A stretch of DNA of 38,325 nucleotides from Synergistaceae bacterium (GTDB lineage Bacteria > Synergistota > Synergistia > Synergistales > Synergistaceae). A model generated the notes under the pieces. The model was not told the DNA's origin. It saw only the letters and a list, made by a program, of their open reading frames with translations, and ran no database searches. The position numbers and the translations under genes were made by a program. The DNA lies in the NCBI GenBank assembly GCA_030523725.1, contig JAUNHV010000011.1, forward strand, positions 1 to 38,325, read 5' to 3'. This document shows, piece after piece, positions 1 through 8,478 of the stretch (the first letter of the stretch is position 1; the number at the start of each line of letters is the position of its first letter).

Positions 1-49
1 TATAAAATAGTTGTTCAGGCTATCTTATGAGAAAGGAAAGGTGATTTAT

Positions 50-510
50 ATGGCCAATAAGGCAAACAGTTTATCGCACACTAAATGGATATGTAAATAC
101 CACATAGTGTTTACGCCAAAGTATAGGCGAAAAATAATTTATAATCAATACAAGGAAAGCATTAGGGATATAATAAGACAGTTATGGGCATATAAAGGGG
201 TCACGATTTTAGAAGGGCACCTAATGTCAGATCATATTCATATGTTGGTAAGTATTCCCCCCAAAATAAGTGTATCGAGTTTCATGGGTTACATAAAAGA
301 TAAGAGTGCATTGATGATATTTGATAAGCATGCAAATTTAAAGTACAAATTTGGAAATCGTCATTTTTGGGCAGAAGGTTATTATGTGAGCACAGTAGGA
401 TTAAATGAAGCAACCATAAAGAAATACATCCAAGAGCAAGAGAAGCATGATATACATTAGACAAACTGAGCGTGAAAGAATATGAGGACCCTTTTAAGGG
501 TAGCGAGTAG
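50..510 (+). pseudogene. tnpA: IS200/IS605 family transposase TnpA, C-terminus frameshifted
   Basis: This is a Y1-type HUH single-strand transposase. The frame opens at ATG 50, preceded by the purine-rich GGAAAGGTG, rather than at the upstream in-frame ATG at 11. Visible motifs are KYHIVFTPKYRR near the N-terminus, the HUH metal motif DHIHMLV around residue 65, and the tyrosine helix ATIKKYIQEQ near residue 125. The open frame ends at a TAG at 458-460 after 136 residues (…EKHDIH). In another frame the DNA from 457 to 510 reads LDKLSVKEYEDPFKGSE followed by a stop. As I recall the family, this is the normal C-terminal tail, which follows HDIA in intact relatives. A single-base deletion near 454 would explain it. 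The catalytic residues precede the shift, so activity may be reduced rather than lost. Confidence 0.8.
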
Positions 511-646
511 TACGAATACCCCTTAAGGGGTGGCAAAAGAGGCAAAGGCAAGATGGCTTGAACAAAGTGAAAGCCAGCGCCTTTAGACGCTGGCCGGTAA
601 CAAGCCCTTATAGGGCTAGTGCAAACCACCAGTTTGACGAGTGGTT
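488..646 (+). other. Hairpin-rich 3' tail of the IS element
   Basis: Five self-complementary units occur within 160 nt: ACCCTTTTAAGGGT at 488-501, ACCCCTTAAGGGGT at 518-531, GCCAGCG/CGCTGGC arms at 573-579 and 588-594, AGCCCT/AGGGCT at 603-608 and 612-617, and the right-end hairpin 624-646. The first lies inside the displaced tnpA tail. The last is the likely TnpA recognition hairpin. The others are not required for transposition in the textbook model and may shape an RNA made from the element. Function is not known from sequence. Confidence 0.55.
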
Positions 647-650
647 ATGA

Positions 651-1427
651 TTATTCAACGATACTGCTCACTCGTTCAATTTGAAGAGCCTTACCAGTCT
701 GTTCATCTATTTCAATAATTGCTGCTTGGAATTTTACGTTTTTTTCACATACATCAAATTTTGTAGGTAACCCCAGTAGAAATTTTGGCATTACAGACTC
801 AGCAGTCATGCCAATGAGCCCAGCATGTCCTCCTGTCATTCCAACATCAGTTAAAAATGCAGTACCCTTAGGCAGGACTTGTTCATCTGCCGTTTGTACG
901 TGCGTATGTGTTCCGCAGAATGCAGAAATCTTTCCATCTAGATACAAAGCAAGCGCTTTTTTTTCACTAGTAGCTTCTGCGTGAAAATCTACAAATACAC
1001 ATTTTTCATCACAACCATCTAAAATGCGATCCGCTGTTTGAAAGGGACAATCTATTGGAGGCATAAAAGTACGACCCTGTAGGCAAAGGACAGCAAGCCG
1101 TTTACCATTTTTCTCAAAGACTGCAAAGCCTCTTCCTGGTGCTCCCGCAGGATAATTGGCCGCCCTTAAGACATTGGGGAGCTCATCCAAAAGTGGAACA
1201 AAATCTTTTTTGTCCCAAATATGATTTCCATTTGTTAAGATATCTATTCCATAACTAAAGAGGTCATTCGCTACTTTTTCCGTAAGGCCAAAACCACCAG
1301 CAGCATTTTCGCTTTCTGCAATTATAAAATCAAATGGCCCTTTTTCCTGTTTTAGCTTTTTTATGAAAGCCCCGACAGCATTTCTGCCAGGACATCCCAT
1401 AATATCTCCAATAAATAGAACTTTCAT
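651..1427 (-). CDS. ymdB: YmdB-family metallophosphoesterase (TIGR00282)
   Basis: The predicted protein has 258 residues. It is a binuclear-metal phosphodiesterase of the YmdB family, known to hydrolyse 2',3'-cyclic nucleotides in Bacillus and to affect RNase Y-dependent RNA levels. The metal-binding motifs are in order: GDIMGCPGR at the N-terminus, ESENAAGG, TNGNHIWDK, DFHAEATSEK and GTHTHVQTADE. I chose the ATG at 1427 because the family begins MKVLFIGDI; the longer upstream frame overlaps rny and has no family match. The gene starts 7 bp after the rny stop, so the two are very likely cotranscribed, a pairing common in Firmicutes. Its stop codon sits at the right end of the IS element, and the last one or two codons may have been supplied by that insertion. 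Confidence 0.93.
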   Translation of the reverse strand: MKVLFIGDIMGCPGRNAVGAFIKKLKQEKGPFDFIIAESENAAGGFGLTEKVANDLFSYGIDILTNGNHIWDKKDFVPLLDELPNVLRAANYPAGAPGRGFAVFEKNGKRLAVLCLQGRTFMPPIDCPFQTADRILDGCDEKCVFVDFHAEATSEKKALALYLDGKISAFCGTHTHVQTADEQVLPKGTAFLTDVGMTGGHAGLIGMTAESVMPKFLLGLPTKFDVCEKNVKFQAAIIEIDEQTGKALQIERVSSIVE

Positions 1428-1434
1428 AACATTA

Positions 1435-3006
1435 CTACTTTGCGTATTCAACTGCTCTTGTTTCTCTAATAATTGTAACCTTAATTTGACCTGGATAACG
1501 CAACTCTGTTTCAATTTTTCTTGCAATATCATAGGCAAGTTTTTGCATTGTTCCCTCGTCCGTTCCTGTCGGAGAAACAGCTACACGCACCTCTCTACCA
1601 GCCTGAACTGCAAATGCTTTTTCTACTCCCTCAAATGACTTTGCAATATTTTCAAGATCCTCAAGTCTCTTAACATAGGCATCAAGACTCTCACGTCTTG
1701 CACCAGGACGAGATGCAGAAATAGAATCTGCTACTGCAACTATAATCGCATATATAGATGTAGGCTCAACTTCTTCATGGTGGCTTGCAATAGAATTTAC
1801 AATATCAGCATCTTCGCCATGACGCCTCGCTATATCTGCTCCAATTATAGCGTGAGATCCTTCCTGCTCACGGTCAACAGCCTTTCCAATATCATGTAAT
1901 AAACCTGCACGTCTTGCCTTCGCTTGATCAATGCCCAATTCTTGTGCCAAAACACCCGCAATATGAGCAACCTCTAAGCTATGGGATAATACATTTTGCC
2001 CATAACTTGTTCTGAAACGTAAGGAACCAAGTGTAGTTACCAGTTCATTAGCGATATTCTTTATTCCCACTTCAAGGATTGCCTCCTCGCCAGTTTCCAT
2101 AATTTGCTGATGAACATCTTTTTCTGATTTTTCAATCATCTCCTCTATACGAGTAGGATGTATCCTTCCATCCGTAATAAGCCTTTCAAGTGCTACACGA
2201 GCAATTTCACGACGAACGGGATCAAAGCTAGAGATTGTCACAGTTTCTGGTGTATCATCTACTATAATGTCAACACCAGTCAGTGTTTCAAAGGTCTTAA
2301 TGTTTCTTCCCTCTCTACCTATAATACGTCCTTTCATCTCATCTGAAGGAATATTGACAACACTAACTACCGCTTCAGAGGTATATTCAACATTACATTT
2401 TTGCAGTGCAGTAGCAATAATGCCACAAGCTCTTTTATCTGCTTCCCTCTTTGCCTTATCTTCAATTTCTTTTAAACGAATTCCAATACGAGAAGTAGCC
2501 TCCACCTCAACTCTTTTTAAAAGGAGAGCCTCAGCATCTTGACGAGACAGTTTAGAAATTTCTTCTAATTTTTTTGTGAATTCCTCCTCCTGTTTTGATA
2601 GGCGTAACAACCTTTCTTCAATTTTTTCCTGTTTTTCTCTCAGTGCATCCTCTCTTTGGGAAATCACATCCAGTTTCTTGTCGAGATTAGCTTCCTTTAA
2701 CGCAAGGTTCTCTTCCTTCTGTTCTAAACGCTGTTCCGAACGCTGTAATTCTACTTTGTGTTCCTTTACGTCCTTCTCAAATTCTTGACGTAATTTATGC
2801 AGTTCATTTTTCCCATCCACCAGCAATTCTTTTTTTGAATTTTCAGCTTTCTTTATAGCGTCACTCAAAATCTTCTCCGCCCTGGATTTTGCCGAGTCCT
2901 TTTTAGTGTCTTGCACCTTGTTACAGTGTCCATAGCCAATTACATATCCAATCACAGCACCAGCTACAGCTCCTGCAATTAAGAGCAAGTTTGGTGATAA
3001 ATTCAT
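1435..3006 (-). CDS. rny: Ribonuclease Y
   Basis: The protein has 523 residues, the usual RNase Y length. RNase Y is a membrane-anchored endoribonuclease that starts mRNA decay. The order is: one N-terminal membrane segment (residues about 5-25, with GAVAGAVIGYVIGYG), a long charged coiled coil to about residue 195, a KH RNA-binding domain with GRIIGREGRN near residue 230, and an HD domain with LLHDIGKAVDRE near residue 370, holding the catalytic His-Asp. The start ATG has a good ribosome binding site (AAGGAG, 7 nt upstream). ymdB follows directly, and the pair appears to be driven from the promoter at 3087-3115. No truncation or missing motif is seen. Confidence 0.97.
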   Translation of the reverse strand: MNLSPNLLLIAGAVAGAVIGYVIGYGHCNKVQDTKKDSAKSRAEKILSDAIKKAENSKKELLVDGKNELHKLRQEFEKDVKEHKVELQRSEQRLEQKEENLALKEANLDKKLDVISQREDALREKQEKIEERLLRLSKQEEEFTKKLEEISKLSRQDAEALLLKRVEVEATSRIGIRLKEIEDKAKREADKRACGIIATALQKCNVEYTSEAVVSVVNIPSDEMKGRIIGREGRNIKTFETLTGVDIIVDDTPETVTISSFDPVRREIARVALERLITDGRIHPTRIEEMIEKSEKDVHQQIMETGEEAILEVGIKNIANELVTTLGSLRFRTSYGQNVLSHSLEVAHIAGVLAQELGIDQAKARRAGLLHDIGKAVDREQEGSHAIIGADIARRHGEDADIVNSIASHHEEVEPTSIYAIIVAVADSISASRPGARRESLDAYVKRLEDLENIAKSFEGVEKAFAVQAGREVRVAVSPTGTDEGTMQKLAYDIARKIETELRYPGQIKVTIIRETRAVEYAK

Positions 3007-3086
3007 TTTTTTTCTCCTTCTACAATTATTTGAACATCATGATCCAAATAGATAAACTGATTTTTCTACAATGTTACATCGCAAGT

Positions 3087-3115
3087 ATTTTACTAGAAAA
3101 GACACTTTTTTACAA
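3087..3115 (-). promoter_or_regulatory. Predicted sigma-70-type promoter of rny-ymdB
   Basis: On the minus strand, TTGTAA (3110-3115) is followed by a 17-bp spacer and TAAAAT (3087-3092). It lies about 80 bp upstream of the rny start. Both boxes are one or two bases from consensus. No other promoter-like pair in the 262-bp gap looks better. Confidence 0.5.
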
Positions 3116-3216
3116 GTAAAAAATATCGCTAGCACTAATTAGCACTAATTACATGCTATTCATGCAAAATTAACTCTAATGATACAAGAGCTCAGTTTTT
3201 CCCAGGCATCTAATCC

Positions 3217-3238
3217 ATCTTGCAGCAAGCTGCAAGAT
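3217..3238. repeat. Perfect 10-bp inverted repeat between the phosphatase gene and rny
   Basis: ATCTTGCAGC and GCTGCAAGAT are separated by AA. It lies 31 bp beyond the 5' side (in + coordinates) of rny's leader and beyond the 3' end at 3268 of the… minus-strand gene that starts at 5515 ends at 3269, so this palindrome lies upstream of rny, not downstream of it; transcription from rny runs away from it. Neither side has a T-run, so a classic terminator is not clear. It could be an operator for rny or a weak hairpin. Confidence 0.45.
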
Positions 3239-3268
3239 ATTACAATCGGTATAATATCAAGATAAAAG

Positions 3269-5515
3269 CTATATCATTGCGCAATCATCTAGTCTAATTT
3301 CCATACGAAGGATATTTTGCCCATTCTTACTTTCATAACTTACACTATCAATAAGTTTTTTTACAATCAAAATACCAAGCCCACCTGGAATTCTCTCTTG
3401 TGCAGTCAAAGTAACATCTGGATCCTCATTTCTAAGAGGATTAAAGAGCACACCATTGCTATTGAAATATATAACTAAAAATTTATCTTTTTTGTAAATT
3501 TTTAGAGATGCACAATCAGCCCCGCTGTATTGTGCTATATTTGCACAAATCTCGTCAGAAGCGATGCATACATGCAAGATAATTTTTCTATTTATTCCAA
3601 GTTCAGACAATTTGCTTTCTAAATAATCCAGGACAAGCGGGACACTCTCAATATCGGGTTTAAAATTAAAGACATATCTATCTCTCGCTGCCAGACACAA
3701 AAGTGTTACATCATCCGCTTGCTCTGCTCCGTTAACAAAGTCTTTAACTGACTGTCTCACAAATTTGCACAAACTTGCCGCACAGTAATCATTCACATCA
3801 GTAACTGTAGAAAGAAGTCTTTCATTACCATAAAATTTGCCATAGTCATTCTGCGCCTCATTAACACCATCAGTATACAGCAATATTTTATCTCCAGCTC
3901 CCAAATAAACGGTATAATTTGTATACTTTATATTTTTCATGCCTGCAAGGAGAAAATTTGGTTTGTGGCTCAAGAATTCTACAGAACCGTTTTTAATAAA
4001 AATAGGATAATTGTGCCCAGCGTTGGCATAGGTTATCTTGCCCGTGTCTTGATCAAGAACACCTAGCCAACAAGTTAAGAACATTTCCACACTGTTTTCT
4101 TCACAAAGTATTTCGTTAGCTCTATATAAAATTTCTGCTGGATTGTCGTAATTATTTCTTGCAATAGCCTTTAATAGCGTTTTTGCGCGCATCATGAACA
4201 TTGCAGCATAGACGCCCTTACCAGAAACGTCAGCAACTAAAAAAACTATTTTATTTTCAGTAACATTATAGTAATCATAAAAATCTCCACCGACTTCTTT
4301 AGCTGTATCCATCTGTGCAAATATTTCAAAATCATCTGAATTATTAAAAATTGCTGTTTCTTGTGGAAGACTGGAAAATTGTATGTTTTTTGCAATTTCA
4401 AGTTCTAACATAACAGCTTTTTGTCTCTCTTCCAAATTTTCTTTCAGTGCTTTGACAGTATGATTTATACCATTGCACAATTCTCTAAATTCCGGACTAT
4501 CACTAACATCTATATTGGTATCAAGCTTGCCATTTGCAATACGAGAAAGCGCCAAATTTATATTATAAATATTGTCTAATACTGTTTTTTTTATTAAGTT
4601 ATTCGTTTCCAAAAACATTACAAAAAAAGCTATAGCAAAGAGTGTAACAAAACTATAAAAAAACAGATGTGTAGCTTTACTAGCTTCTTCCTTTGGTAAG
4701 AGAGCAATAATTGAATAGCCATAAAAATTGGACGTAACGTACAAATAGTCTTTGCCCTTCATTCTTGCAGTAGATACACCCGTAGCACGGAAATTGAAGT
4801 TATTTTGCAAATCCTTCGCATCAATGCGAGCCATTATGTCTCTTGGAATGTTCAAAATCTGATTTCTCGGGGTAAGCACGAGCACAAAGCCCGCATGTCC
4901 GATATGAAAATCGTTAAGAAATTTTGCTGCATGTGCATCGATAATGGTTACCAAAGTTTCAATATCTGTTCCAAAGCGCAAAAAACCACCTTTTGTAAGA
5001 CGAACACCGGCATAGCGATAAAAGGATTTTTTTAAAACTAGCTCATTATCGATAGGCTCAATGTATCCCTCATATGTATCACGCGAATAAAGCAAACCCT
5101 TAAATTTGCTCATTGCTGGGTCTTTCAATATACTTAGCCCAACTCGCGATGGTACACTGGATTTTTTGACAACACCATCAGAAGACACTAGATCTATTTC
5201 TCTAATACCAAGAAAATTAGCAAGATTCCACCATCTCTTTGTCTCTGTTTTGTGCTCTATGTTTTCCCACATATATGTCACTATTTTTGCATATTGTAGG
5301 GAATCTAAATCGGTTAATTTTATGAGCTGATGACGGACATCTTCTGCTTGAGAAAGAAGTATGCGAGCTACATAGTCATTATAAATTTTGTCTTTTATTA
5401 TGAACATAGAAAAAACTACGAAAACAAGGACAACCATCACGACACTTGCAAGCTTTAACGCAAATGCATGTGAAATACTAAGTTCATTGTTTCGTAGTTT
5501 TTTAATATCAATCAT
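3269..5515 (-). CDS. Membrane sensor with HAMP, SpoIIE-type PP2C phosphatase and RsbW-like kinase domains
   Basis: The protein has 748 residues. The start chosen is the ATG at 5515, preceded by AAGTAAGG; a TTG at 5539 would overlap the STAS gene. It has a membrane segment at about 20-44, an extracytoplasmic Cache-like sensor to about 285, a second membrane segment to about 312, and a HAMP-type linker. The PP2C domain (about 390-600) keeps the metal ligands (GGDFYD, ADVSGKG, YTDG, ADDVT). The C-terminal domain (about 615-745) resembles the HATPase of RsbW/SpoIIAB, with DEICANIAQY as N box and GGLGI near the end. In this family the phosphatase dephosphorylates a STAS antagonist and the kinase rephosphorylates it, so one protein may carry both opposing activities. 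The usual Asp of the D-x-G-x-x-F-N-P box is Ser here (FNSNGVLFNP), which may weaken ATP binding. No sigma factor lies nearby, so the output is unknown. Confidence 0.88.
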   Translation of the reverse strand: MIDIKKLRNNELSISHAFALKLASVVMVVLVFVVFSMFIIKDKIYNDYVARILLSQAEDVRHQLIKLTDLDSLQYAKIVTYMWENIEHKTETKRWWNLANFLGIREIDLVSSDGVVKKSSVPSRVGLSILKDPAMSKFKGLLYSRDTYEGYIEPIDNELVLKKSFYRYAGVRLTKGGFLRFGTDIETLVTIIDAHAAKFLNDFHIGHAGFVLVLTPRNQILNIPRDIMARIDAKDLQNNFNFRATGVSTARMKGKDYLYVTSNFYGYSIIALLPKEEASKATHLFFYSFVTLFAIAFFVMFLETNNLIKKTVLDNIYNINLALSRIANGKLDTNIDVSDSPEFRELCNGINHTVKALKENLEERQKAVMLELEIAKNIQFSSLPQETAIFNNSDDFEIFAQMDTAKEVGGDFYDYYNVTENKIVFLVADVSGKGVYAAMFMMRAKTLLKAIARNNYDNPAEILYRANEILCEENSVEMFLTCWLGVLDQDTGKITYANAGHNYPIFIKNGSVEFLSHKPNFLLAGMKNIKYTNYTVYLGAGDKILLYTDGVNEAQNDYGKFYGNERLLSTVTDVNDYCAASLCKFVRQSVKDFVNGAEQADDVTLLCLAARDRYVFNFKPDIESVPLVLDYLESKLSELGINRKIILHVCIASDEICANIAQYSGADCASLKIYKKDKFLVIYFNSNGVLFNPLRNEDPDVTLTAQERIPGGLGILIVKKLIDSVSYESKNGQNILRMEIRLDDCAMI

Positions 5516-5531
5516 AATCCTTACTTCACCA

Positions 5532-5828
5532 CTACTCAATTGTTAAAATATCAACAAATCCGGTTATTTCAAGAACTTCCATAACTACATCAGGAACATT
5601 CCTTAAAACAAGCTCTCCTTGCTTTTGCATTGTTTTTTGAGCAGACAATAATACTCTCAATCCTGCTGAAGAAACATAGTCAACTCCGGCAAAATCCAAT
5701 TCTAATTTTTCTATGCCGTCTAAAGAATTTTTTATTTCCGTCTCCAATTGCGGAGCAGTAGATGTATCGAGTCTTCCACTAAGGGTAAGACACAGAGTTG
5801 ATCCTTTATTTTCACTGTAAATTTTCAT
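5532..5828 (-). CDS. STAS-domain anti-sigma factor antagonist (SpoIIAA/RsbV type)
   Basis: This 98-residue single-domain protein fits the STAS family in length. The motif DYVSSAGLRVLLSAQK near residue 55 holds the serine that is phosphorylated in SpoIIAA and RsbV. When unphosphorylated, such proteins bind the anti-sigma kinase and release the sigma factor or another target. The gene has a strong ribosome binding site (GAGGAG before ATG), lies 25 bp after ftsH, and is followed 16 bp later by the PP2C/kinase gene. The pair therefore makes up a partner switch. Which downstream target it controls cannot be told from the window. Confidence 0.93.
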   Translation of the reverse strand: MKIYSENKGSTLCLTLSGRLDTSTAPQLETEIKNSLDGIEKLELDFAGVDYVSSAGLRVLLSAQKTMQKQGELVLRNVPDVVMEVLEITGFVDILTIE

Positions 5829-5853
5829 AATTATCTCCTCTCTATAGAATATT

Positions 5854-7737
5854 TCATGCTAAAGTTGCATCAGTTATATTATTTCGTTCGTCACTTTCAT
5901 TGTTTGATATTGTTTTGCGTTCAAGAGGATACCCTAACAATCTATTTAATTCATCCCCTTCCAAAATTTCTTTTTCCAGTAACAAATCCTTGATTTTTTC
6001 CAATTGCTCTCTGTGTTCAGTCAAGATCAGCTTTGCTTGCTGCATTGCCCCATCAATTATTTTCTTAATTTCTTTATCAACAAGCTTCGCAGTTTCGCCA
6101 CTATAGTTTGTGTCCTCAATTATGTCATGACCAAGAAAAACCTCTTGACGTTGTTTGCCAAGTGTCATCAAGCCAAGTCCATCACTCATCCCCCACTGTG
6201 TTACCATGTTTCTAGCTAATTTCGTTGCTCTTTCCAAATCATTAGCTGCACCTGTAGTAACAGAATCAATTGTAAGCATTTCAGCGACTCTACCACCAAA
6301 AAGCACAACTATTTCGTCAAGCAACTTTTGTTTTGACTTTAAAAATCTATCTTCTTTAGGTAGTTGCCAAGTAAGACCAAGAGCAGCATGTCCACGGGGG
6401 ACAATGGAAATTTTATGAACAGGATCTGCAGTTTTTAAATTTGCCGCAACAAGTGCATGACCAGCTTCGTGATATGCAATTATTATTCGTTCTTCTTCAC
6501 TAATCAACCTTGTATGGCGTTCCGGACCAGCTATGACTCTATCAATGGCTTCCTCAAATTCAGGCATATTGAGACAGTTTTTGTTGTGCCGTGCCGATAA
6601 AAGTGCAGCTTCATTAACGAGATTAGCTAGGTCAGCACCGACAAAACCAGGTGTACGTTTTGCAAGCACATCTACTTTGACATCAGGTGCGAGTTTCTTA
6701 TTCCTAGTATGAACCCTAAGTATAGCTTCTCTACCGTTAACATCAGGCTCATCAACTACTACTTGACGATCGAAACGACCAGGACGAAGCAATGCAGGAT
6801 CCAATATATCTGGTCTATTCGTTGCAGCAATAATGATAATTTCTTCATCACTTGCAAAACCATCCATTTCTACTAGAAGCTGATTTAATGTCTGCTCCCT
6901 TTCATCATGTCCTCCACCTAGTCCTGCGCCGCGATGACGTCCTACAGCGTCAATTTCATCAACAAATATTATACAAGGACTAGTTTGACGTGCATGTTCA
7001 AATAGATCTCTAACCCTGGAAGCACCAACTCCTACGAACATTTCAACAAAACCTGACCCAGAAACGCTATAGAACGGTACTCCAGCCTGTCCTGCAATTG
7101 CACGAGCCAAAAGAGTTTTTCCTGTGCCTGGAGCCCCAAGCAGAAGAACCCCTCGTGGAATTCTAGCACCAAGCTTCGTATATTTCTTGGGTGCCTTAAG
7201 AAAATCTACGATTTCTACCAGTTCTTCCTTAGCCTCATCACAACCAGCAACATCTTCAAAGGTTACAGGCTCACGGTTATCATCAAACATTTTTGATTTG
7301 CTCTTACCAAAGTCAAAAGCCCTTCCTTGAACCTTCATAGTGAACAGAATTAAAAAACCTATGAAAAGCAACGATGGAAAAATCGTAACTAACATTGACA
7401 CAAGCCAGTGTTTTTTCTCTGGTGGTTCAACTGTTACATCAACGCCAGATTTGGCTATAATGCTAGGCAACACACTAGCATCTAGTATATATGTTGTAAA
7501 TTTCGTCCCGTCTTTGCGGCTCACTGCCAAAGTTTCACGATTTATAGTGACTTTTGCTAACTTGCCTTGGTTCATCTCATTCATAAAATTGCTATAAGAA
7601 AGAACTGGAAGCTCTGTATTCTTTATAGCATTTGGATCGAGAAAAATATTTACGATACTAATGATTAGCACCATTAATATTATGAATAAACCAATATTTT
7701 TGTTATTTTTGATATTTTTTTGACGCCTTCTCCTCAC
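5854..7737 (-). CDS. ftsH: ATP-dependent zinc metalloprotease FtsH
   Basis: The protein has 627 residues, normal for FtsH. It is a membrane-anchored AAA+ protease that degrades misassembled membrane proteins and selected regulators. It shows an N-terminal membrane segment (about 15-33), an extracytoplasmic loop, a second segment (about 110-132), the AAA module with Walker A GAPGTGKT and Walker [13 protein letters not shown], the SRH region [19 protein letters not shown], and the zinc site HEAGH near residue 425. The start is GTG at 7737 with GGGGG upstream; no internal ATG is placed before the first membrane segment. It begins 11 bp after the hpt stop, a pairing widely conserved in Gram-positive bacteria. 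Confidence 0.97.
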   Translation of the reverse strand: MRRRRQKNIKNNKNIGLFIILMVLIISIVNIFLDPNAIKNTELPVLSYSNFMNEMNQGKLAKVTINRETLAVSRKDGTKFTTYILDASVLPSIIAKSGVDVTVEPPEKKHWLVSMLVTIFPSLLFIGFLILFTMKVQGRAFDFGKSKSKMFDDNREPVTFEDVAGCDEAKEELVEIVDFLKAPKKYTKLGARIPRGVLLLGAPGTGKTLLARAIAGQAGVPFYSVSGSGFVEMFVGVGASRVRDLFEHARQTSPCIIFVDEIDAVGRHRGAGLGGGHDEREQTLNQLLVEMDGFASDEEIIIIAATNRPDILDPALLRPGRFDRQVVVDEPDVNGREAILRVHTRNKKLAPDVKVDVLAKRTPGFVGADLANLVNEAALLSARHNKNCLNMPEFEEAIDRVIAGPERHTRLISEEERIIIAYHEAGHALVAANLKTADPVHKISIVPRGHAALGLTWQLPKEDRFLKSKQKLLDEIVVLFGGRVAEMLTIDSVTTGAANDLERATKLARNMVTQWGMSDGLGLMTLGKQRQEVFLGHDIIEDTNYSGETAKLVDKEIKKIIDGAMQQAKLILTEHREQLEKIKDLLLEKEILEGDELNRLLGYPLERKTISNNESDERNNITDATLA

Positions 7738-7748
7738 GTATTGTCCCC

Positions 7749-8285
7749 CTATTCTTCTACCTCAGCCACACACAGATCCTTTAAGTGTCTATATTGTGAC
7801 GCAACATCTATTCCATAACCTAAGATAAACTCATCAGGCACTGGATATCCTACATATTTGACATAAACTTCCTTCTGTCTGCGTTCCTTCTTGTCGAACA
7901 ACACACAAAACTCAAGTGATTTGGGACGGCGAGCTAAGAGAAGGTCCTTGATGTAGGACAAGGAAAGCCCACTATCAATAATATCTTCAACTACTATAAC
8001 ACTCATATCCCTAATGTCATTCGAAAGATCCTTTTGGATTCTGACTGTTCCTGTGGTAACTCTAGATGAACCATAAGAAGAAACGGATAGAAATTCAAAT
8101 CTGACATCAACATCCCCACCTATTGCTCTCGCAAGATCAGTAAAGAAAGTTACAGCTCCAGTCAAAACGCAGACTAAAACAACTGTCTGCCCCTTATAAT
8201 CACGACGTATTTGTTCCCCAAGCTCTTCTACTTTTGTCTTCAATTGCTCTGCTGTGTACAAAACACGACCTACTTTATAGTTCAT
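7749..8285 (-). CDS. hpt: Hypoxanthine phosphoribosyltransferase
   Basis: The protein has 178 residues and salvages hypoxanthine (and guanine) to IMP or GMP using PRPP. The PRPP-binding motif is [17 protein letters not shown] near residue 96, and the C-terminal region [14 protein letters not shown] matches the purine-contact region of the family. The ribosome binding site TAGGAGGT is near-perfect. It leads a likely operon hpt-ftsH-STAS-phosphatase. In many Firmicutes tilS precedes hpt; here tilS lies elsewhere in the window at 21190. Confidence 0.96.
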   Translation of the reverse strand: MNYKVGRVLYTAEQLKTKVEELGEQIRRDYKGQTVVLVCVLTGAVTFFTDLARAIGGDVDVRFEFLSVSSYGSSRVTTGTVRIQKDLSNDIRDMSVIVVEDIIDSGLSLSYIKDLLLARRPKSLEFCVLFDKKERRQKEVYVKYVGYPVPDEFILGYGIDVASQYRHLKDLCVAEVEE

Positions 8286-8331
8286 ATTGACCTCCTACCC
8301 TTCAAACAAATAATACAATCAACAGGAACGT

Positions 8332-8340
8332 ATTGTAACA
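8332..8340 (-). promoter_or_regulatory. Extended -10 promoter of the hpt-ftsH operon
   Basis: The minus strand reads TGTTACAAT, an extended -10 element, about 50 bp upstream of the hpt start. No convincing -35 box is seen 16-18 bp further up, which is usual for extended -10 promoters. Confidence 0.45.
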
Positions 8341-8422
8341 CAAAAAACAAACTAATACCACATGTAATTCCGAGGGAAATTCAAAAAAATTATCACCATT
8401 TTACCGTAAAAAATCAGCAATG

Positions 8423-8431
8423 TGGTATAAT
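8423..8431 (+). promoter_or_regulatory. Extended -10 promoter of the penicillin-binding protein gene
   Basis: TGGTATAAT is a perfect extended -10. It is about 45 bp upstream of the gene start, with no clear -35 box. It is divergent from the hpt promoter; the two are about 85 bp apart. Confidence 0.6.
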
Positions 8432-8478
8432 GCATTGTTCTTCCATTTTATGTTGTAACAGAGGAGATGTGGATAAAA

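Larger units (their letters stand above)
1..658 (+). mobile_element. IS200/IS605-type insertion sequence, left end outside the window
   Basis: The element consists of a single tnpA reading frame followed by about 150 nt of non-coding, hairpin-rich sequence and no tnpB. This is the layout of tnpA-only IS200 elements, which move as single strands using subterminal hairpins and make no target duplication. The right end is placed at the imperfect hairpin 624-646 (arms AACCAC and GTGGTT) and the following TCAA at 655-658, which matches the right cleavage tetranucleotide known for IS608. The left end probably lies upstream of base 1, since only 49 nt precede tnpA. The right end overlaps the last codons of ymdB on the other strand. 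The boundary is inferred, not proven. Confidence 0.7.

Noticed and set aside
11-49. Upstream extension of the transposase frame (MFRLSYEKGKVIY).
   Set aside because: The better ribosome binding site is directly before ATG 50, and family members start MANKANSLSHTKW.
1363-1638. Plus-strand frame opposite ymdB and rny.
   Set aside because: It lies fully antisense to two well-supported genes and has no recognisable domain.
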